From positions 2,517,316 to 2,581,315 of the forward strand of contig BSQZ01000039.1 of NCBI GenBank assembly GCA_033239005.1: a DNA stretch of 64,000 bases, written 5' to 3'. The stretch is from Lamellibrachia satsuma (taxonomy: Eukaryota > Annelida > Polychaeta > Sabellida > Siboglinidae). Both the position numbers and the translations under genes were made by a program. The notes under the pieces are model-generated. The model made no database searches. It had not been told where the DNA came from and saw only the letters and a program-made list of their open reading frames with translations. Below, piece by piece: positions 1 through 35,900 of this stretch; the first letter of the stretch is position 1; every line of letters begins with the position of its first letter.

Positions 1-152
1 AAGTCCGACCGGTGAGCAGCACACCAGAAAGGTGCCAGACCTCTCCGCACTTGGTCAGCAAGCAAACGCCATGCACACTGAAGACTGTGCATCGGTTGAA
101 CATTTGAGACAGACACAGTTTCTCTAGTTCGTATATAACATCCAGCATCTGC

Positions 153-554
153 TTATAGTAGTTTGGGTCCCGGATCATGGCTGCTTGATGAACTGGCTAT
201 CGGGCGAGAACACGACGAAGGCAGTATCTCTGTGACTGGTGGTACACTTTTATCTGTGGGAGTGTAATCAGATGTGAGGGCAGTGAACGGATCATGGTTG
301 CTTGATGAACTGGTACTCGAGCGAGAGCACGACGAAGGCAGAATCTCTATGACTGGTGGTACACCTTTGTCTTTGGGAGTGTCATTAGGTGTGATGGCAG
401 CGGACGGATCATAGTTCCCTGGCGGCATTGTGGGTATTTCTGGCAATGAGTCATTGAGGCTGCGTCGAAAAATTGTGTCTAGGCGATGCCATTTTACGGC
501 AGATTTATCTAGCCCTTTTTGTTTTCGTTTTGCTTTTCTGTCTCTGTTAGGCAT
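153..554 (-). CDS. hypothetical Ser/Pro-rich protein with in-frame 39-residue repeats
   Basis: This is an open frame of 133 codons from an ATG in good context to TAA. I do not recognise the product. The N-terminus is strongly basic (RDRKAKRKQKG). The rest is low-complexity Ser/Pro/Asp-rich sequence containing a repeated block with PPVIEILPSSCSR followed by a serine run and HDP. The repeat period in the DNA is exactly 117 bp (starts at 172, 289 and 406), so expansion stayed in frame and serine runs differ by point changes, which favours a real coding exon. No catalytic motif, membrane segment or signal peptide is visible. It could be a single-exon gene, the last exon of a gene extending to higher coordinates, or ORF1 of an unrecognised transposon. 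Confidence 0.4.
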   Translation of the reverse strand: MPNRDRKAKRKQKGLDKSAVKWHRLDTIFRRSLNDSLPEIPTMPPGNYDPSAAITPNDTPKDKGVPPVIEILPSSCSRSSTSSSSNHDPFTALTSDYTPTDKSVPPVTEILPSSCSRPIASSSSSHDPGPKLL

Positions 555-2395
<1,841 letters not shown>

Positions 2396-3300
2396 CAGCA
2401 GCTTGTTGTTCACCTGTACAGCGTTCGACATCTTATTAAGATGCATTCATCAGTGCTAATGACGAAGACGTCCTTGTAGGATGAGGTCATCTGGAGACTA
2501 CGTACTTCAGATTTGGAAGAGATATTTACCAGTAGAATTTCGGGGTAGCCATGGGCAGCCTAATTCACAGCCTAGTACACACAGACAAAGCAGAACTACA
2601 GAAACATATGAACACGGTCGACCCTGCAGGCATCATCAGAGAAGATGAAGAGAACAACACTATGTCATTCTTTGAAGCAAAATTTACCAGAAAGGATGAC
2701 GATGACAATGTGAAAACCACAATATACAGACAGAAGACCCACACTGACTAGTATCTGAACATCGCATCCTAGGCACCAGAAGTTAGGAGTAGACAAACCC
2801 TTGTGAGACATTAACTTCCGAGGAAGGGGACAAGAAGGAAGAGGATGAATACTTAAAATGAGCTGTTGGAAGGTGTGGCTTTCTCTCCTCGACCTAGAAG
2901 GAGATAACGGATAACACAAAGAGCAAACAGGGAAGGTGTATCACAAAGGGTTGATCGGGTACTGAAGAAGTACGGGGTGGCCACAGCCATGCTTCTCCAC
3001 ACACCCTCAAACTCCTGTTAGTACACCCAAAGAACAAAGCAGAACTGGAAGAACATGGTAAACTAGTGAACCATGTTCCGTGTAAGAGTTGTGGCGCAGC
3101 CTGTATAACTAAGAGAGACAAGGATATTGTTTAAAACCAGACTAGATGAACGCATAAAAGATGTGGAGATTGCAGAGGTAGCGATCAACCAAGATGACGG
3201 GAACTACGAACTTCCACAAGTCTACGATGACGTCATTCTACCAGGACGTCATCGTCATTAGTACAGTAATACTGACGAAGCCATCTTGATGATGTGGCGA
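2396..3300 (+). mobile_element. Penelope-like retroelement fragment (RT end and GIY-YIG region), degenerate
   Basis: The frame from 2551 contains FFEAKFTRKDDD and then TTIYRQKTHTD, matching the RT C-terminal motif of Penelope-like elements (F-L-D-x-x-x-x-R, then T-x-x-Y-R-K-x-T-H-T-D). Stops and frameshifts follow. At about 3003-3110 the translation reads LLVHPKNKAELEE and later VNHVPCKSCGAAC, the linker and Cys pair that begin the GIY-YIG endonuclease of these elements. The catalytic tyrosine region is lost. This is a dead partial copy in which only the RT tail and part of the endonuclease can be followed. Confidence 0.75.
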
Positions 3301-3824
3301 ATGCTCTAAACAAACACTTTTTGGGGTATTTTAAACATAATTGTTTGATTAGTTGTTAACTATTTTGTCGACGTTATGTACATAGTCGCCATTAAATGTG
3401 TCTCGTGTCCTTTGTAGTTATTTAACATGAGTGGCAGTTACATAAATTAATTGTAACATTAGTTGATGAATAGAATAGAATAAAAATATATAAACTGGTG
3501 CCTGCGAAAGATTAATTATTGGTCGTAGTTATTATTCAAGGCGTCGTCAACAATACGTGATGACTTTGACTGAATCTATCAATCTTCCAAGATTACCCTA
3601 CTACAACCTCCATATATTACATATACGTGTTCCCCTCGTTGTGATCCGCAAGTATTGGCTTGGTCTATGTTAGAATAAATTTAGTGTTCTACATCCGCAC
3701 TTTGTTCATTCTCTGTCAGCGTTACGGCAGGACCTGGGACCGCCTGTCGTGTTTCAGCGTGTTCCAGATTACGTCGTTTGTAGGAAATGTTTTCCTCTTT
3801 TCTTCTTCTTCTTCCACCGTTGTC
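3301..3824. other. no gene recognised
   Basis: AT-rich sequence without a convincing exon, RNA gene or known repeat. Confidence 0.3.
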
Positions 3825-4260
3825 ACTTGCGGGGTGGGGGCCACATCACTTGGTCTGTTCTTCTTTCTCGACGAGTCGTCTGTCTCTATCCATTGCGATC
3901 TTCTGCCATTCTCTCCCACTCTCGGCTGTTCACCTCTGCCCATTCATGGTTTCTCTTAACACTCTCCTTTCATCTTAATTTCAGTCTTCCTCTTCTCCTT
4001 CTACCAGCCTCTTCTGTTTTGATGCTGTCTTTGTCAAACGTTCCTCGCTCATTCTCTGGGTGTGTCCTGCCCATCACAGGCTGTTCCCCGCTACCTTCAT
4101 CCTCAGGTATTTCTTCATTCCGATCTCTTCTCTTTATTCCCACATTTCCCTTCAGTCTTCCCGTTTCACTTTACACATTCTCCTAACCCAGTTCATCTCT
4201 GCTACCTGTAACTTCTCCTCCTGTCTCTCTGTCAGTGTACGTGTTCTCTACCCGTATACA
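3825..4260 (-). mobile_element. RTE-type LINE fragment, C-terminal region
   Basis: Read on the minus strand in shifting frames, the stretch gives WAGHTQRMSEE, then a Lys/Arg-rich segment and GRRRRGR, the 'W-x-G-H-x-x-R-M ... G-R-x-x-x-G-R-P' signature that ends many RTE/BovB-type LINE polyproteins. Several stops are present, so the copy is dead. A related fragment lies at 18850-19030 on the same strand. The long pyrimidine-rich plus-strand frames here are shadows. Confidence 0.6.
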
Positions 4261-4514
4261 CTAGTTTACCTATTTTGTGTACGACACAAATGTGAGTATA
4301 GTGGACGTTGCATTTATTTCACTTATCGTGGATGGGTTGACTAAGACCGTGTTTGGGGAATAACATGCAAGTCGCGTAGCATTATCTCGTAGGTTGTAAA
4401 TGCATGGTAAATGATAAAAGACCCATGTGATTAGGAATACATAGGATGCAAACACAACAAATCAGTCACAATCAGCGAGGCAGGAAGAAACAGTCATTGA
4501 AAGGTTGGTAGGGC

Positions 4515-4680
4515 AATAAGTCTCAAGTCATTGACCTGCAAGTCAAGTCTTTAGCCAATGATTTCCAAGTCCAAGTCAAGTCTCGGGTCATCTACCTGAA
4601 GTCCAATTCAAGTCAAGTCAAGTCAAAATGTGCGACTCGTGTCCGACTCGAGTCAGCCTTTGTCACTCGAGTCAACAAGT
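4515..4680. repeat. AAGTC-rich degenerate tandem repeat, copy 1
   Basis: Short direct repeats of the CAAGTC/AAGTC type, followed by a region with GACTCGAGTCA-like palindromes. A clearly homologous block lies at 5755-5940, just ahead of the second signal-peptide exon, so the sequence moved with the tandem duplication described at 4795-6290. Confidence 0.75.
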
Positions 4681-5162
4681 TGATAGGGCAATAAGCTGAT
4701 GGATAATCAAGTCTAAACAAAATATAGTTGGCGCATCACAAAACCTCATTTGAACTACAAGGCATAAAGCGGAGTAAACGGCCCGAAATTGTCGTTATCA
4801 ATCATGCGTGTCGAAATCTACAGCCATGTGTAGACGAGGAGTGCGTCGCTTGTTGTCTACTTCCTGATTCAATGAGGCGTGACCCGCATGCAAAACTATC
4901 TATCATTTACAAATAGTTTGGGTAGAAAGAGTATGTCGCATGGATGGTATAGGGTATGATTAGACAGGGACGAATCGATCTGGCTTCGTATCGTCTTGGA
5001 AAAAGAATCGTCCTGCACCTACTTTCATGAATGCAACATGAACAGGTGCATACAGACACGTACGTCAAACGTATAGTCACTAGGCCAAGCAGGTCACGTG
5101 AAGGTTGCGGCTGATAACTCGGTGGACAAACCGTTGGCTGCAACATTGACGATTGTCGAGAT

Positions 5163-28191
<23,029 letters not shown>

Positions 28192-29129
28192 CTGTGCCTC
28201 AATACACCAACGAGGCATTGAACGATCTAGAGTCTGACGTCACAATCCTAATTACGAGCGTGACCTCCGCCAAGCTACGCCTTAGCTACCAGGTTTACAC
28301 ATCCTATCTTAATCTTACTTTACTAGGACATACATCTGCCAGATAACACTTCCGCACATACTGTTCTCGCAGAAACAACTTTGCCTTTGTTTTTGTCGCA
28401 AAGACAAATGTTTTGGCCATAAATGCAACGACAAATACAACGGAATTTCCGACAGTGGAGGCCATGTTTGTTAGCTTGACGGAGTAGGCAAACATTCACA
28501 AAAAGGATCTGACAATTGTAACTGAAACTGTTTTTGTTATTGTTTGTCAAGTAGGTTTCCTCGAATCACAAAGTCTTTGCTATCATGTCTTTTCGAGTCC
28601 ACGACGTTTTCCCCTAAACTAACAGACTATTTTTTTAATTAAGTTATGACGATTATATAGTAACACGTATACGTCATGACTAACATGACATCACAATGTG
28701 TTTAGCTACCCCAAAGATAAGGGGATACAATCTATGAAATGACCTTTTTGGGTCGATTTTGAGATATTTTAGTATTATGTCCATAATTCTTCTGAAAATA
28801 CGTTTAGACATACGTGAGTACAACCTCTCAAACGGAAATTTCGTTCTCCATCCGATAAACTATTCGCCATCAGTCCAAATATTCTACTTTGAGTATTTGA
28901 TCATTTGCTTATCTTACGACCATGTTAGAGTCGATCGGTTCGTAAACAGCACCAGCAGTGTCGAAAGCACGCTTACACAAGAGCGACTAATATGGTTAAC
29001 AATTGGTTATGGTTACAAAAGGTCACAAGGATATTACACAAGGTCAATTTTTAAAGACGCCGCCATTTCACTAATAATCGAAGTATCCTTATTGGTACAC
29101 AAAAGCAGTTTGGTAAACTTGATTTTTTT
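28192..29129. other. receptor 3' flank, nothing recognised
   Basis: Presumably 3' UTR followed by intergenic sequence. No clear polyadenylation signal close to the stop and no other gene can be supported. Confidence 0.35.
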
Positions 29130-30200
29130 CGTGACACCTATGCTGAGCCATAACTTCACACCGGTTGTATTAGCTCAGAATGTAGGAGTCACCTTTGATA
29201 ATAATTTAAACATTAGACAGCATATTTCACAAACATGCCGTTGCTGCTTTTGTCAGATTCGTGACCTTCGTCGTATTCGCCAGTATACATATTATGTATT
29301 TTGCTGTCGCCAAAACTATTACACCTGCACTTGTTACCAAGCAGACTTGACTATTGCAATTCCCTTTATTACAATGTTGCTCTCAAGGACATATTGAAAC
29401 TTCAACGTGTGCAAATTTGATTGGCAAGGGTAGTTACCCAATCTCCTCATTTCTCTCACTCTGTACCACTTCTTAATTCATTGCATTGACTCTCTGTCCA
29501 ATGTCGCATTATTTTTTTAAGATCTGCACAATTACTTATCACGCACTTCGCATGGAGCGCGGTAGCGTAGCGATTAGAACGTCGGGGTCGAGAGAACCCG
29601 GGTTCGAATCCTCCTGCTGCCGTTTCGAAGCTTTAACTTTCGTTCATCCCACGTTGCCACAGTTTATAAATGAGCACCTGGCTACAGACAGACGTGGATA
29701 TGTGAACGAATAGTCTTCGCACAATAATTGCAAGTGGAATGAACAGGTCTGCCAGGGGACGAAGTGTAAAGCGCTTGTACCAGTCCCTAGAACTGGATGC
29801 CACGTTATATAACAACGTACCTTTATTTTCATCCAAGCAACCAGCATATTTACATTAATTGCTCACTCTTGCGAGACAACGTAGACAACTTCGATCATCT
29901 AATCCCAATCTACGTTTTGTTCCCAGTGATAAGACAAATGTCGGAACTAGAGCTGTTTCAGCTGCTGCACCGGCTCTCACTCTCACTCCCTGTTAGTGTT
30001 CAGTCTGTAGGAAACAACATTTCGCCGTAAACTAAACAGCCACCTGTTACCCACCTGTTTAAACTTGCTTATCCTCCATAGCTCCCCAGCGTACCAAACA
30101 ACTGGAACTGCTTATCGATTATGAACTGCTCAACACCTTTTGTTTTGGTGCTGAGCTTGGGTCTCCCGAGGATTTTAGCGCAATAGAAGTTTATATTGTA
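29130..30200 (+). mobile_element. L2-type LINE 3' fragment, split by a SINE
   Basis: The plus translation gives NVGVTFDNNLNIRQHISQTC and QIRDLRRIR at 29180-29280, then decayed sequence. After the SINE at 29552-29815 it continues with LHRLSLSLPVSVQS and VTHLFKLAYPP at 29965-30080. This is the C-terminus of an L2-type RT. The 3' UTR with TTTTGGTGCTGAGC follows to about 30200. Confidence 0.75.
29552..29815 (+). mobile_element. tRNA-derived SINE
   Basis: Begins with a tRNA-like head (GAGCGCGGTAGCGTAGCGAT, pol III A-box region) and a perfect B box GGGTTCGAATCC at 29600-29611, followed by CTGCCGTTTCGAAGCTTTAA, a body shared in part with the SINEs at 39095, 48150 and 50449. It is inserted in the L2 fragment. 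Confidence 0.75.
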
Positions 30201-30379
30201 TTTTGATTGTGTAGTCGAGCCCATGACGCAACTATTTTTAGCTTACATTGTAACTGTTGACGCACCTAGCATAACCACAAACGGAATATTATGTTACATT
30301 ATTTGCACGAAATACAATTATTTTGATAATCCACTTGATCCTGATGTCCTATATACAGGACGTCCAGTTTATTTAGCAT

Positions 30380-31650
30380 TCGCTAGATGACAACACCGAT
30401 GCTGAATACGTTATGGCTATTTAACTTCTTTTAAGAAAAATATTCTTACTAATGTGACACATGAGAAACGACTAAGAAATATTTTCTTATGAAATAAAAA
30501 AATTCTTGATTTACTAATGTTCTTGTGTGGCTCCCTAGAAAATAATTTAAGAAACATTTTCTTGCTTTAAGAAAACGGTTTTTATTTAAAGAACAAAATT
30601 CTGACATAAGAAAAAATGTCTTGGATAAAGAAAATATTTCTGTAGACTTCTTGATTTGAGATTTATGTTAAAGCAAGACACATTTTCTTATTATGAAAAA
30701 TGTCAAATCAATTAATCAAATTGTTTTCTTATGTGGCTACCTAGAAAATGTTTGCTGTTTTAAGCTTCATTCTTAAAACAAAAAAGTTATTTTTAGCAGT
30801 ATGTGTTCTAAACTCAATAGTTCATACAATGTAATTTGTCAAAATTGCTGTAACACATGATTGGCAGTGTATACATTTATCATCATAATGGTATTGTAAC
30901 TTTTAATTTCTTGAATGATATTATATATAATACTGTCGATTGAAACTACGTCCTTTATGCCAATAATAAACACAAATGATAGGCTTTTGTAAAAGAACAT
31001 TAATAAAAACTGAAAACAGTATACATTTTAACGAAATACAAGTAGCGCCCTCTGGTAGACATGTAAGTAAATTTCTTACAGAATAATGTGTTGGGAGCTC
31101 ATGTGATTTTAAGATAGTAAACCCAAATAGTGGTTACTGTCAAATATTAAAAAAATTGCAGGGAACCCCCAATTTTGCTTTTTATAGAGATAAATAATAA
31201 ATCGAACATTTGGCCAAGTTTTACTTAAGCGGTATTACTCCTTTTGGGTCAAATATTGAAAATTTCCCAATTGAGCTAAAATGTGGTTTTACAATTACTT
31301 TTACCATTTTTATGCGAGTTTCACATATTATGCTCTATATAATATGAACATATGAAGTTGCAGTATTCCTGCAAGTTTTACTTTTGAATAGTAAATAAAT
31401 CTTGTGTTAGGAGTGATTATGATCAGAGACAGATTACAGTATTAAATTTGCATGGGACCTCCCAACGTTTTTCTTATTTTGGGCTTTTGGGGTCTAATGG
31501 ATATCAAACCTCTAAAATTTGAAATTTCATTACTTTTATTTCAGGGTAGTCAGCCACCTTAACTATAACTAAATTTCATGTTACAAATTGTATTCCATTT
31601 TTTACAATGGACTTTGTATTGATCATTGGAAATAAATTATTGATTAATTG
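30380..31650. other. AT-rich intergenic sequence with TTTCTTA/TAAGAAA motifs
   Basis: Between 30425 and 30780 many short sense and antisense copies of AAGAAAAT and TTTTCTTA recur, giving imperfect palindromes. No gene is recognisable. Confidence 0.5.
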
Positions 31651-32351
31651 ACTGACTGATTGAATTACTGTTACATTGGAATTTTAGGCCATCTGCTGTG
31701 TGTTCTGCCTGTTTCATGAAAACTAATTGTGTGATATAAACATGTGGTCACTATGAATGACTCAATCTGGGTAGTTTGACTTACCGACTAACACTGACCA
31801 GTGGTCACTCTAGTCGCGTGAACACATTCTGTCTGACCTGGTTTCGTCAGAAGTACGTCACACTGACCAACAAACATTGCCACAGCCTGTCGGTGGTGGA
31901 AGCTCTGATCACCATGACAACCAACTTAGCGTCATAGGAAACAAGAAAACAACAACAGCATTTCCCCGCATTGCAGTTCTTCGTATCGTTTTTGTTTCAT
32001 AATATACAATTATTGTTCTGTTTGTGCTAGTATAGTGATCGCTATTAGTATCATTAATATTACATTTAGCTATGTTACAAGGTGTATGGCGATGTGTATG
32101 ATGCATGTTACGCTTAACGCCACTGTGAACAACCAGTGTTGACTACTTCTCTTTTGTCTTAGATTAGTCGGATGGACATATACATACAGTACAATACAAT
32201 AACATTGATGATGAACACAAAGATCATTTCTTGGTCAACATGTAATCAGACTCATCAACAGATTATCAAGGACAGAATCACTCAGAACCTCACCACGAGA
32301 CCTTGGACTTGGGGTACTGACCACACAGAGGATATAACACATCCCGTCAAA
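31651..32351. other. intergenic / METTL16 3' flank
   Basis: Region between the two convergent genes. It should contain the METTL16 3' UTR (read leftward), but no polyadenylation site could be assigned with confidence. Confidence 0.35.
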
Positions 32352-32927
32352 TTACTGGAGTCTGTTTCTGAAGAACTGCACCACCTGATGCAACAGGTCA
32401 AAACTGCGGCCGTCAACCCAAGTGAACTGTAGCACCAGATTGTCCTTTTCCCGATTGACACCCAGTGTGTACCTAAGCAACTGTTCTCTATCCCCACCCC
32501 TTTCCCCGTGTCCCACATCCTTGATTTCTCCACCCTTCTCGGTTCCTCCCACGTCATCCAGAGGAGCGACAGAACTGTGTACGTCTTCACCTGTAGAGAG
32601 GTCACCATTGCCAAGTAATTCTGTTACCGGGAGGTCTTCTGAACCACATGATTTGGAATCACCTGTCCTTGTGTCTGTCTGTCCTTCTTCATGAATTGTG
32701 ACACCGTTTGTGACTCCACAATGATCTGCTTGCTGTTCAAGCCTGTCTTTACAGACAGCACTATCATCATGCTTGTTGGTGCTGTAGGGTTTATGAAGTT
32801 TCTCCTTACTCGCAAGCTGTGCCATCTGCCTGCGTTTGCGCCGCTGGTGCGACCATGTGTTGTGTTTCGCTGTGACTTGCCATTTTCTCGTGGTCGATGT
32901 CGGATCTGCTAAAACCTTGTATGTCAT
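32352..32927 (-). CDS. METTL16: METTL16 exon 7 (C-terminal VCR region)
   Basis: Acceptor TTTTTCATGCAG, phase 0, 191 codons and TAA. It starts MTYKVLADPT, contains AKHNTWSHQRRKRRQMAQL (aligned with the human ENSWIHLRRKKRE segment), an acidic Ser/Gly-rich linker, and ends LQFTWVDGRSFDLLHQVVQF then FRNRLQ, matching the human C-terminus. Confidence 0.95.
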   Translation of the reverse strand: MTYKVLADPTSTTRKWQVTAKHNTWSHQRRKRRQMAQLASKEKLHKPYSTNKHDDSAVCKDRLEQQADHCGVTNGVTIHEEGQTDTRTGDSKSCGSEDLPVTELLGNGDLSTGEDVHSSVAPLDDVGGTEKGGEIKDVGHGERGGDREQLLRYTLGVNREKDNLVLQFTWVDGRSFDLLHQVVQFFRNRLQ

Positions 32928-35900
32928 CTGCATGAAAAATATAATAATTTTTTTTATATAGCGCCAGATACTAGATTGTTTTTGGCACTTTACAGTATAA
33001 TATTAACATTATCATCATTATAATTGTTTGCATATGTTTACTTTGATTGACACCTACGAATAATGTAAGTTGCCTTAGAATTGGTAGTTAGTATATTATT
33101 TTGTAATTATTTTAAAAGTATTATTATTATTAGTATTTTAATCTATTTGTTGTCTATCTTTAAATTTTAGACCATGTTACTGACTTTACCTACGTCTTCC
33201 ACGTTAAGATAAATACAGCATAATACCAGTATAATAAATTTAAAATATAAAAAAATAGTCAAGTTAAGTTTAAAATATAGCTAAAACTAATGTGAATAAT
33301 ACATTAATAATTGCATACATTAACAAAATAACTACCAATTCTTAGCTGACCTACATTATTCGTACGTGTGTACAATCACAGTAAATATATGCAAACATGT
33401 ATAACAAAGATTACAGTAATTAAACATGGAGAACAGTAAAACAGATAGAATAGATATATTAATAATCTTTAAAATTTAAACAAAATAAGATCATCTAAAA
33501 ATGTTAGTGCCTACATTCACAAGGAATGGAAAACTGGCAGTGGCAGTTTATAGCAGTCTACAATGGAGGGAAATGTCAGCGTGCACATCTACTGTTGGTC
33601 TAAAATTTATAGGAAATACAGGAATTCATAAGTAAAAATGTAGGAATAACATAGGAATATTTTTACGAAATATTGGAATATGTCTAAAACATTGTTGCAT
33701 ACGTTATTTCACGTGGCACCATCTACCGACTCAAGTTAACGCAAATTATGTCACAGAATTCACCAATGTGATTATGGTATGGCATGACTCAAACCATACC
33801 ACAGTCAGATCCCCACCCGTAGGTGGTCATCGACATGTAGATTTCTACCACAAAAATAATTCTGATGAATCGCAAGAAACCTCCAAATCTCCACAACTAT
33901 TAAGAAAATATAGGAAACATAGAAATGCTGGGAACCCTGAAATATGTGAAAAGATATCTGGGAGGTAGGTATGAGAGAGTAGGGCTGAAGGGGGGAAAAG
34001 CAGGACACCTAGTGACAATCATCATGAGGACGGAGGAGAGATACTGAGAAATCTGGAATGTAGCCCCCATCCCCATAAGGGAAGAAATGGGAAGATCAAT
34101 GAAACCTTACTTACCTGAGTGCTAAATGTCAGCATGCAATGAGGAGGGTGATGATATTATCAACAGACTTTGTAAAGCAAGGACACCTTTCATGAAGCTC
34201 AAATATATACATGCTGAGAACTATATTGAGGTTATACAATACACTAATAAAACCAGTATTACTATAAGGATGTGATATGTTGAATGTAAATGAAAGTGAC
34301 AACTGGAAGTTAAAACACATTTCTATTACAAGTTGAAAGTTTCTATTCTATTAGTTGGCCATAAGTAGTGCCAATTGTAGATATCCTAATCAAAGCCATA
34401 GTAATGAAGATCAGCACAGAAATCAAGATTAAAAGAAGGAATTGGATCAAACATGTACTAAAAATTAAAGAAGACAGTCACTGCCTGTCGGCTCTAACAT
34501 GGACACCTGAAGGCAAACAGAAAGTGGTTCACCCAAAGACAACCTAGCGAAAAACTGTAGACAAAGGCAACTGTGAAACGAAGCAGCCTTGGTTGCGTGT
34601 GCAGTGCATACATGGGGGGTCTAGGCTACTGTGTACCGTATGCAATTGGCGTAGTTGTCCGCTCGCGCTGTCGGATTACCGGTGTGAGATAGTAAAGTGA
34701 CCCCCATAGAAAACTGACCCCCAGGTAACTTTTCTATAATAGAAAACTGACCCACCTTACAGAATTTTTACCCCCGTTGCTAATTATTTATTGTTCAGGT
34801 GGTAATTTAAAAATAATGTAGGTATGTATGCATGTCAGTTTGATATACATTCTTATTAAGTTATAACATAATTTTTAGGATGGGGTCACAATTTATTAGT
34901 AGGGGTCACAATACAATGGGCACATTACTATAGAAAAGTGACATGACCCCTATAGAATGTTGACTCTGTTGCTAATTATTTATCGGTCAGACTGCAATTT
35001 AAGTATAACATATGTATGTATGTAAGTTTGGCATACATTCTATTTATATTTTGGGTTTGTATGTAGCATGTTAAAATAAGTTTTATGCATGCACGAGAAT
35101 GGCTCACTATTAATCAAAATTAATTAAAATGTATTGTACTAAATACACCAAAGTAACATAGGTTTCTGCAATTTATTATATTTAACTAAATTAATAAATA
35201 TCAAATGGTTATATTACATTGGGACTGTTGTATGTATGCGGAAACAGTGAGCAACTTCATAACAATTATTATCTAATTATCTCCATTTGTGTATAATGTA
35301 GTTAGATATATGCTATTAATCAACCTTAAATTGTCACCAAACTCCTAACCACTTATTGTATTTGAACAACAATTTTTAGGATGGGGTCACATTTGTGATA
35401 TAGAAACTCGAGTCACTTTTCTAGATAGAAACGTGACCCCAGGTTCACTTTTCTATAGCAATGAGCCCACAGAATTGTGACCCCCATAGAAATGTGACCC
35501 CATTCTAAAAAATCATATTACGACCTGGGCTAGCTCTGATGTTGTAAACTGTTTAGCCATTTTGGCTACAGCCCCAAATTTCTTTTTAGTCAAATACAAA
35601 TTGCTTTAGCCACATTTTTTTAATGTGCATCAAGAAAACAAATGCTCGTGTATTCTGCATTTACTTGATGATTTCTAAATGCATGCCAAGTTTCGTGGTT
35701 TTATCAACAAGTGCACGATCTACTGCACTAAATGCAAAAATATATATTTTAACATACAAACCAAAAATATAAAGAGATTATATATATAACATACATACAT
35801 GCCCATGCTTTTTTTTGCATTGCAGTGTGAACAGTAAATAATTAGCAACGGGTCACAATTCTATAGGGGGGTCACTTTACTATCTCACACCACCTTGGTA

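Noticed and set aside
3660..4344. Plus-strand Phe/Leu/Ser-rich frames as membrane proteins
   Set aside because: They are the antisense of a decayed RTE-type LINE; no start/splice logic.
29570..29640. Functional tRNA gene
   Set aside because: B box is perfect but the cloverleaf is not completed and the sequence continues into a SINE body.
32422..32912. Plus-strand frames over METTL16 exon 7
   Set aside because: Antisense shadows of the coding exon.
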